From CAZJDV01 sp964544865 (GTDB lineage: Bacteria; Chloroflexota; Dehalococcoidia; Lucifugimonadales; CAJWER01): a DNA stretch of 7,002 bases. A model generated the notes under the pieces. It searched no databases and was not told the DNA's origin. It saw nothing but the letters and a program-made list of their open reading frames with translations. The position numbers were made by a program, and so were the translations under genes. The stretch is taken from the NCBI GenBank assembly GCA_964544865.1, contig CAZJDV010000111.1, positions 1 through 7,002 of the forward strand. Direction: 5' to 3'. Shown in pieces: positions 1 through 4,766 of this stretch. The first letter of the stretch is position 1, and every line of letters begins with the position of its first letter.

Positions 1-537
1 GCCGTGAACACGTTCCCGTCGGACACTCCGGGCGAGATGGCCATCGTCAAAGAGCATGCGGAGACGGCGGGCGCTTCCACCGCCGTGGAGAGCAGGATCT
101 TTGAGGAAGGCGGCGCCGGCGGCACCGAGCTCGCCGAAGCGGTCATAGCCGCAACCGACACTGCCAGACCTGAGATTACGTATCTGTATCCGGAAAACGC
201 TTCGATCGAGGAGAAGGTATTGGCTCTCGCGACGCAAGTCTACGGCGCCGACGACGTGCAGTGGAGCGCACCGGCGCTGAGGCAGCTACGAAGGTTCGGC
301 GAACTCGGCTGGGGGAGTCTTCCAGTCTGCATGGCCAAGACCCACCTTTCGCTATCTCACAACTCCAGGCTCAGGGGCCGGCCCACGGGATATACGTTCC
401 AGGTGTCCGACGTCCGGGCGTCGGTGGGCGCCGGATTCATCTACCCCATCGCGGGTAGCATGGTCACTCTGCCGGGGCTGCCCGGTTCGCCGCGGGCCCT
501 GGACGTTGACGCCGAGGGCAACATTCTCGGACTGTAA
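1..537 (+). CDS. fhs: Formate-tetrahydrofolate ligase (10-formyl-THF synthetase), C-terminal part, 5' truncated by window edge
   Basis: The reading frame is open from the first base (GCC, then GTG at 4) and enters mid-domain, so the gene starts upstream. GTG at 4 is an internal valine, not the start. About 178 residues remain of a family that is usually about 560 long. Recognisable C-terminal blocks are AVNTFPSDTPGE near the edge, then PVCMAKTHLSLSH and GRPTGYTFQVSDVRASVGAGF, followed by IYPIAGSMVTLPGLP and the ending DVDAEGNILGL with TAA at 535-537. These match the conserved end of Fhs enzymes. Established role: cytoplasmic ATP-dependent ligation of formate to tetrahydrofolate, the entry of formate into the C1 pool and a step of the Wood-Ljungdahl methyl branch. 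The ATP-binding N-terminus is outside the window. The downstream formate-dehydrogenase-like genes make a shared formate role plausible, though the gap of about 260 bp suggests a separate transcript. Confidence 0.95.
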   Translation, partial: AVNTFPSDTPGEMAIVKEHAETAGASTAVESRIFEEGGAGGTELAEAVIAATDTARPEITYLYPENASIEEKVLALATQVYGADDVQWSAPALRQLRRFGELGWGSLPVCMAKTHLSLSHNSRLRGRPTGYTFQVSDVRASVGAGFIYPIAGSMVTLPGLPGSPRALDVDAEGNILGL

Positions 538-676
538 CTCGGATTGCTCGGCAGTGCGCCTTAGGATTAGTCGCCATCCTTGCCGTCGGAGCATCCGGTG
601 CACTCGGCGGGCATGACACACCGACCATAGGCCAAGTCCCAGCAGAGATCGGGCCAGGGCTCATGAGCCTCGTTTC

Positions 677-694
677 GGCGCTCCCACAGGCGCC
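677..694 (+). other. Small GC hairpin in the fhs downstream gap
   Basis: GGCGC at 677-681 pairs perfectly with GCGCC at 690-694 around an 8-base loop, and an inner T-G wobble could extend the stem. It lies about 140 bases after the fhs stop. No T-run follows, so it does not meet the usual intrinsic-terminator pattern. A transcript-end or RNA-processing role is only a possibility, and a stem this short can arise by chance in GC-rich DNA. Confidence 0.25.
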
Positions 695-761
695 CCGAGT
701 AGCGTGCTACCGTAGATTATGGTACGCTCTGCCCAGTTCATTGCGTGTCAAACTGGCACGT

Positions 762-789
762 AGGGCTTCGACAGGCTGGGGCGAGCGGG
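762..789. repeat. Short intergenic repeat-like sequence (single copy here)
   Basis: The stretch reads AGGGCTTCGACAGGCT then GGGGCGAGCGGG. From memory it closely resembles the widespread dispersed intergenic motif of the CTTCGACAGGCTCAGGGCGAACGG type seen in many GC-rich bacterial genomes, with the central CA missing. It sits directly before the small four-cysteine gene, in the only sizeable gap upstream of the main cluster. Only one copy is in the window, so repeat status cannot be shown from the sequence itself. Confidence 0.35.
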
Positions 790-795
790 TGAATT

Positions 796-987
796 ATGCT
801 ACTGGTTGGCTCCTATCCAATCGACTGTCCTGACGCCTGCGGTGGGCAGGCGCTGTTGTTCTCATTCGACATGGGGGACGACGACCCGGATGCCGCGGAT
901 GAATATACCGAGGCCAAGTGTCCCTCCTGCGGCCGAGTCTGGTATTTGGATGACGACCCTGTCGCATGGACCGAGGTAAGGGAGTAG
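796..987 (+). CDS. Small acidic four-cysteine protein, zinc-ribbon-like, function unknown
   Basis: This is a 63-residue protein not assigned to a named family. Four cysteines occur as two pairs: C11-x3-C15 (CPDAC) and C42-x2-C45 (CPSCG). That arrangement could hold one zinc ion in a ribbon or knuckle fold. The stretch between the pairs is rich in Asp and Glu (residues 27-39) and another acidic run follows at 52-54. It has no signal peptide or membrane segment. The ATG at 796 is chosen because an in-frame stop (TGA, 790-792) lies just upstream and the next ATG (871) would remove the first cysteine pair. The Shine-Dalgarno is weak (purine-rich GAGCGGG at 783-789). It ends 45 bp before mobA, so it may be co-transcribed with it. 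The balanced cysteine pairs argue for a real gene, but its small size keeps confidence moderate. Confidence 0.6.
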   Translation: MLLVGSYPIDCPDACGGQALLFSFDMGDDDPDAADEYTEAKCPSCGRVWYLDDDPVAWTEVRE

Positions 988-1032
988 GGGCGTAAAGCAC
1001 GTGCGGTCCCATCGCTTCCAGCGGAGTCACCA

Positions 1033-1638
1033 ATGGGTGTTTCGGGCATCGTTTTAGCCGGCGGCATGAGCCGACGGCTGGGACGCAACAAGGTCGTTGA
1101 GCCCGTTGGCGGTGAGACCATGATAAACCGTGTCATCGGCCAGCTGTCTCAAGTTGCGGAGCGCACAGTGGTCGTGGTAAACGACCATGAGCGTGTGTCC
1201 CTACTGAGCCTCCCTGGTTCTGCGACGGCTGTGGTCGACATCCATCCTGACAAGGGTTCTTTGGGAGGCATCTTCACAGGACTGTCGGCGATCGAGACGG
1301 AATGGGGCATGGTGGTCGCCAGCGACATGCCGTTCCTCAACGTGGAGTTGTTAGCGTACATGCTTTCAGCCAGAGAGGGGTTCGATGCCGTCGTCCCGCG
1401 GCTCGATGGGCGGTCGGAACCCACTCACGCCGCCTACTCTGTCTCATGTCTGCCCCACATAGAGCGGCGCGTGCTGGCCGACGACCTGAAGATAGACGGC
1501 TTCTTCAACGACGTTCGCGTCAACGTAGTGCCGGAGGATCAGGTCGAGGGACTGGACCCGGAGCGCCTGAGCTTCTTCAACGTCAACACCCAGCAGGACC
1601 TCGACAGGGCGCTTGACCTAGTTGCCCAGGGACACTAA
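1033..1638 (+). CDS. mobA: Molybdenum cofactor guanylyltransferase (MobA)
   Basis: This 201-residue protein has the usual length of the family. MobA transfers GMP from GTP to Mo- (or W-) molybdopterin, giving the guanine dinucleotide cofactor used by DMSO-reductase-family enzymes such as formate dehydrogenase. Visible signatures are the nucleotide-binding loop LAGGMSRRLGRNK (residues 8-20) with its Gly-Gly and terminal Lys, GSLGGIFTGL (75-84), the metal-binding Asp in ASDMPF (96-101, Asp98) and the C-terminal FNVNTQQDL (182-190), equivalent to the family's NINTPEDL. The ATG at 1033 has GGAG at 1023-1026, six bases upstream. Its stop codon overlaps the Shine-Dalgarno of the next gene, so the two are probably co-translated. 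The adjacent AOR needs no nucleotide on its pterin, so MobA most likely serves another enzyme, plausibly the formate-dehydrogenase-like protein whose gene begins at 6459. Confidence 0.93.
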   Translation: MGVSGIVLAGGMSRRLGRNKVVEPVGGETMINRVIGQLSQVAERTVVVVNDHERVSLLSLPGSATAVVDIHPDKGSLGGIFTGLSAIETEWGMVVASDMPFLNVELLAYMLSAREGFDAVVPRLDGRSEPTHAAYSVSCLPHIERRVLADDLKIDGFFNDVRVNVVPEDQVEGLDPERLSFFNVNTQQDLDRALDLVAQGH

Positions 1639-1643
1639 GGAGG
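1637..1643 (+). promoter_or_regulatory. Strong Shine-Dalgarno (AAGGAGG) overlapping the mobA stop
   Basis: AAGGAGG begins inside the mobA TAA (1636-1638). It lies 12 bases before GTG 1656 and 18 bases before ATG 1662, which favours the GTG as start of the sulfur-carrier gene. The overlap implies translational coupling of mobA to the next gene. Confidence 0.6.
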
Positions 1644-1655
1644 ACTGCGACCCCC

Positions 1656-1970
1656 GTGAATATGAAGACCGATCTGACCACTCCAAGCGCGCTGGATATT
1701 CGGGTCGAGCTGTTTGGACTGGCCCGGATCTCCAGTGGACGGCGCCTTGTCCCTATCACGGTACCGGTGGACGCGGAGATTCAAGATATCGCGGCCGCAC
1801 TGAGCGCCGTCTGCCCCCAGCTGGTCGGCGAAACCATCCTGGACGACCTCTCCGGCCTCCAATCCAGCTACACGTTGAACGTAAACGGAACCTCCTTTGT
1901 GAGTGACGGGCCGCTCAACTTGGAGCAGGGCGACACTATCCTCCTGTTCTCAAGCCAGGCCGGGGGCTGA
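1656..1970 (+). CDS. moaD: MoaD/ThiS-family sulfur carrier protein (molybdopterin synthase small subunit type)
   Basis: This 104-residue beta-grasp (ubiquitin-like) protein ends in Gly-Gly (103-104). That tail becomes a thiocarboxylate and donates sulfur in molybdopterin or related cofactor synthesis. Family hallmarks are an early beta strand with VELFGLARISSG (residues 17-28), YTLNVNGTSFVSDGPL (71-86) and the terminal GDTILLFSSQAGG (92-104). It is slightly longer than a standard MoaD (about 80-90 residues) because of some 12 polar N-terminal residues. If ATG 1662 were used it would be two residues shorter. It is the middle gene of a mobA-moaD-AOR run, 17 bp after mobA and 2 bp before the AOR gene. 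MoaD-like genes next to tungsten AOR genes are a known arrangement, so this copy may be dedicated to the tungstopterin of the neighbouring enzyme. No MoaE is present in the window. Confidence 0.88.
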   Translation: MNMKTDLTTPSALDIRVELFGLARISSGRRLVPITVPVDAEIQDIAAALSAVCPQLVGETILDDLSGLQSSYTLNVNGTSFVSDGPLNLEQGDTILLFSSQAGG

Positions 1971-1972
1971 CC

Positions 1973-3814
1973 GTGTTCGGATATCATGGCAAGGTCCTGG
2001 TTATAGATCTGACTGAACAGAGGTCGTGGTGGGAGCCGCTGGAAGCGGACGTGCTGCGTGGCTTCATCGGCGGCACCGGTCTGGGCGCCTATCTTCTGTA
2101 CACTTACTGCCCCGCGAGAGTCGAGCCGCTGGACCCGGCGAATCCGCTTATCTTCGTGGGCAGCCCATTGGTCGGCAGCAGGCTGACGACGTCCAGTAAG
2201 TTCGCCGTGGTGACCAAATCCCCGATGACGGGTTTCATAGGCGACTCCCTTTCCTCGAGCTTCGTCGCCACGGAACTCAAGAAGGCCGGCTGCGACGCGT
2301 TAGTAGTGATCGGCAAGAGCGAGTCCCCTACCCTGCTTTCCGTCAACGACGGCGAAGTCGAGTTCCTCGACGGCAGCGAGATGCTGGGACTCAGCACCGT
2401 CGAGACGGAAAGGTCCGTGAAGGGGCGGATGGGCAATCGAACCCGCGTACTGTGCATCGGTCCCGCAGGCGAGAATCTCGTCCGCATGGCCTCGATCAGC
2501 AACGACGGGGGGCGCCACGCAGGCCGGACTGGCCCCGGCGCCGTCATGGGGTCCAAGAACCTCAAGGCGATCGCCCTTCGCGGTACCCGTCCCACCCAGA
2601 TCTCCAACCCCGAGGCCCTCAATCCGATCGGTCGGGAGCTGACACGTCGAAGTCTGGGCCCCGCCACCGAGAAATATCGCACCCTGGGCACCATGGCCAA
2701 CGTCTCGGTATTCAACCGCCTGGGTACGCTACCCACGCGTAATTTCCAACAGTCCACGTTCGACGACGCCGAGAATGTCAGCGGGGAGGAGTTCCACCAG
2801 TCTCACTGGGTAAAGAACGCCCATTGCGCTAGCTGCACCATCGGGTGCGAGCACATCATGGTGACGACCGACGCGAGGCCGAAGACCACGGGCCGAATGG
2901 AATATGAAAGCGCCTTTGCCCTGGGCCCGCTGGTGGGTGTGTCGGAATCCGACACAGTCATACGCGCCTCCCGGCTCTGCGACGAGATGGGTATGGATAC
3001 AATCAGCACGGGCGCTACCATTGCCTGGGCCATGGAGTGCTACGAGCGAGGCATCATAACGCTGGCGGACACCGGCGGAATTGACCTGCGCTTCGGCAAC
3101 GGAGAGGCACTGTTGGCTATTCTGGACCTGATAGCCAAGCGTCGGGGTCTCGGCAACCTGCTGGCCGAGGGCAGCAAGCGCGCATCCGATGCCGTGGGCC
3201 AGGGCTCCCGCGAATGGGCTATGCACGTCAAGGGCCTGGAGATGCCCGGGTACGAGCCTCGTAGCCTCAAGACCATGGCCTTGGGCCTCGCTGTCAGCAC
3301 TCGGGGCGCCTGTCACAACAGGTCCTCGGCCTACGAGGCGGACTTCTCGTCCAGTGTCGACAGACTTCGAGTCGACGACGAACGAGGCAAGATAACCGTG
3401 GACGGCGAGGACTTCTCATCGGTACTGGACTCTCTGATATGGTGCAAGTTCCTGCGTAAGGCGTTCGACGACCTCTACGCGGAGTCGGCTGACATCTACC
3501 AGCACATAACAGGATGGGATATGAGCGCCGGGGAGCTGAAACAGGCTGGAGAGCGTATCAGCAACATGAAGAAGCTCTTCAACATCCGCGAAGGCTGGCA
3601 GCGGGACGACGACACGCTGCCTCCCAGGGTGTTGCAGGAGACCCTTCCCACCGGAGTGGTCGAAGGCGTTGGCCTCGTCAAAGACGACCTCGACATGATG
3701 ATTCAGGGCTACTACCGGGCGCGAGGTTGGACTGAAGGCGGCTTGATCCCGGACGACAAGATTCGAGAGCTCGGGCTAACGGGAGTTGTGAGAGCACCGG
3801 CTTCGGTGGCGTAG
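1973..3814 (+). CDS. aor: Aldehyde:ferredoxin oxidoreductase family protein (tungsten pterin, [4Fe-4S])
   Basis: This 613-residue protein has the usual AOR length. Family enzymes oxidise aldehydes to carboxylic acids, or the reverse, using a tungsto-bispterin and a [4Fe-4S] cluster, with ferredoxin as usual partner. It opens with GYHGKVLVIDLT (3-14) and GGTGLGAYLLY (33-43), and continues with VTKSPMTGFIGDS (80-92) and GPAGENLVRMASISNDGG (163-180). Cluster ligands are C285, C288 and C292 (CASCTIGC) plus C491 (DSLIWCKF). The two pterin-binding DxxGx(C/D) sites are DEMGMD (337-342, intact) and DSLIWC (486-491, with Ile in place of Gly). Likely active-site residues, by analogy with the Pyrococcus enzyme, are E312 (YESA) and H448 (GACHNR). 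No signal peptide is seen, so it is cytoplasmic. The GTG start is supported by the canonical N-terminus and a G-rich stretch at 1962-1966. It follows moaD by 2 bp. The true substrate is unknown, and BamB-like or other AOR subfamilies are possible. Confidence 0.93.
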   Translation: MFGYHGKVLVIDLTEQRSWWEPLEADVLRGFIGGTGLGAYLLYTYCPARVEPLDPANPLIFVGSPLVGSRLTTSSKFAVVTKSPMTGFIGDSLSSSFVATELKKAGCDALVVIGKSESPTLLSVNDGEVEFLDGSEMLGLSTVETERSVKGRMGNRTRVLCIGPAGENLVRMASISNDGGRHAGRTGPGAVMGSKNLKAIALRGTRPTQISNPEALNPIGRELTRRSLGPATEKYRTLGTMANVSVFNRLGTLPTRNFQQSTFDDAENVSGEEFHQSHWVKNAHCASCTIGCEHIMVTTDARPKTTGRMEYESAFALGPLVGVSESDTVIRASRLCDEMGMDTISTGATIAWAMECYERGIITLADTGGIDLRFGNGEALLAILDLIAKRRGLGNLLAEGSKRASDAVGQGSREWAMHVKGLEMPGYEPRSLKTMALGLAVSTRGACHNRSSAYEADFSSSVDRLRVDDERGKITVDGEDFSSVLDSLIWCKFLRKAFDDLYAESADIYQHITGWDMSAGELKQAGERISNMKKLFNIREGWQRDDDTLPPRVLQETLPTGVVEGVGLVKDDLDMMIQGYYRARGWTEGGLIPDDKIRELGLTGVVRAPASVA

Positions 3815-3858
3815 CGCTCGCACTTGCCGGCACTACAGTAATCAAAAAGGCGGGTAAT

Positions 3859-4236
3859 TTGGCGGACAAGGTATTCCTGAACGAGAGCGGGGTCACCGTG
3901 ACGGAAGAGCGGCTTCTCGTCCCGGGGCGCAGCTTCAAGATCATCGACATCGATTCGGTAGATGTCACAGGCACGCGCCCATCTCGACTGGTGTCGATCT
4001 TGGTTGGATTGATAGGGTTCGCGATATGGGTACCCCAGAGCGACACATGGTGGGTAGGCTATGCCGGCCTCGGAATCGTTGCCATGGCGTGGATATGGGT
4101 CAGGCGTCTCAAGACGAGATACAGTATCGTCCTGAGCACCGGCGACGGGGGGACTACCGCGCTGGAGTCCCAGGACAAGCCGCTGGTTGAGAGGGTAGTC
4201 GAAGCGCTCAAAGACGCGATGCATGTCCCGAACTAA
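3859..4236 (+). CDS. DUF6232-like small membrane protein, function unknown
   Basis: This 125-residue protein starts with a soluble N-terminal stretch containing VFLNESGVTVTEERLLVPG (5-23) and FKIIDIDSVDV (26-36), the pattern I associate with DUF6232. Two hydrophobic helices separated by a short polar/aromatic turn follow (about 43-58 and 65-82). A cytoplasmic tail (about 83-125) then has YSIVLSTGDGG and an amphipathic end, VERVVEALKDAM. The start is TTG at 3859, preceded by AAAAAGGCGGG (3844-3854); no better in-frame start keeps the N-terminal domain. The gene lies 44 bp after the AOR gene and 62 bp before the NuoE-like gene, in the same direction, so it may belong to the same transcript. Nothing in its sequence binds metal or cofactor (it has no cysteines). 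Its presence between two redox gene groups is unexplained. The family has no established function that I know of. Confidence 0.75.
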   Translation: MADKVFLNESGVTVTEERLLVPGRSFKIIDIDSVDVTGTRPSRLVSILVGLIGFAIWVPQSDTWWVGYAGLGIVAMAWIWVRRLKTRYSIVLSTGDGGTTALESQDKPLVERVVEALKDAMHVPN

Positions 4237-4257
4237 CCCGGAGGCGGCGCGGGTACG

Positions 4258-4302
4258 ATGAGAGAACCCTGTTCACGTCTACAAGGCGAGGGCTTGAGTT
4301 GA
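4258..4302 (+). CDS. Possible 14-residue leader peptide overlapping the NuoE-like start
   Basis: ATG 4258 opens a frame reading MREPCSRLQGEGLS, with its TGA at 4300-4302. GGAGG at 4240-4244 lies 13 bases upstream, a loose but plausible distance. The stop codon overlaps the TTG start (4299-4301) of the NuoE-like gene as TTGA, so ribosomes finishing it could re-initiate there. A frame this short is easily random, and no attenuator or conserved codon run is visible. Confidence 0.2.
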   Translation: MREPCSRLQGEGLS

Positions 4303-4766
4303 CCAGCGGGAGAAACTCTCTTCGCACTATGCTCAGAGACAGGTTTCCAAGGGACCATGGAGAGCTGCTCCCAGCGCTGCATTTCCTCCACCACGAATTT
4401 GGATACCTACCCGACTGGGCGATGGAGGTCGTGGGCTGGCACCTCGGAATCCCGTCAAGCGAGGTCTATGGTGCGGCGACCAGCTACACGGAGCTGCGAC
4501 TTGAGCGGCCCACCGCCCACGTTCTCCGAGTGTGTACCGGCCTGAGCTGCAGGCTCAACGGCGGCCTCGGAATACTGGGGGCGGTAGAGGACGAGCTACG
4601 ACCCCACCCGGACCTCAACAAACGAGATCGTCAAGCAACCGTCGAGGAAACACCGTGTGCCTTCCTCTGCGGCCTCGCCCCGGTGGTTGAGATTGACGGT
4701 CAATGGCGTGGGCGTGCCACACAGGACGATGTGAGGGTCTTGGTTCAGCGGATGGAGAAGCCATGA
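4299..4766 (+). CDS. nuoE: NuoE/FdsG-type [2Fe-2S] thioredoxin-like subunit (24 kDa family)
   Basis: This 155-residue protein matches the length of formate dehydrogenase gamma subunits (FdsG) and NuoE. An N-terminal helical part contains LLPALHFLHHEFGYLPDW (23-40), the family's usual pattern of a partner-docking helix followed by Gly-Tyr-(Leu/Ile). IPSSEVYGAATSYTEL (51-66) follows. The C-terminal thioredoxin fold has four cluster cysteines, C79-x4-C84 (CTGLSC) and C120-x3-C124 (CAFLC), all intact. The established role is to carry a [2Fe-2S] centre beside the FMN subunit. The TTG start has GAGG at 4288-4291, seven bases upstream; the in-frame ATG at 4329 lacks a ribosome site. Its stop overlaps the next ATG (ATGA), so it is translationally coupled to the NuoF-like gene. 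It could be a subunit of a formate dehydrogenase, of an NADH-linked AOR complex or of a hydrogenase diaphorase. The absence of other nuo genes argues against complex I. Confidence 0.9.
   Translation: MTSGRNSLRTMLRDRFPRDHGELLPALHFLHHEFGYLPDWAMEVVGWHLGIPSSEVYGAATSYTELRLERPTAHVLRVCTGLSCRLNGGLGILGAVEDELRPHPDLNKRDRQATVEETPCAFLCGLAPVVEIDGQWRGRATQDDVRVLVQRMEKP

Noticed and set aside
733..756. Inverted repeat CCAGTT-N12-AACTGG as an operator
   Set aside because: A single 6-bp arm pair overlaps a competing small hairpin (CGTGTC/GGCACG, 744-760). No promoter is nearby, so chance is a sufficient explanation.
2104..2757. 217-codon minus-strand frame inside the AOR gene
   Set aside because: It lies wholly opposite conserved AOR sequence, is rich in Ser, Arg and Pro, and shows no domain.
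3795..3808. CACCG-GCTT-CGGTG hairpin as a terminator for the AOR gene
   Set aside because: It lies within the last codons of the AOR, has only five base pairs, and no T-run follows.
4703..4762. Longer start for the NuoF-like gene at ATG 4703
   Set aside because: It would overlap the NuoE-like gene by 64 bases and adds residues with no family similarity. The ATGA overlap at 4763 is the typical coupled start.
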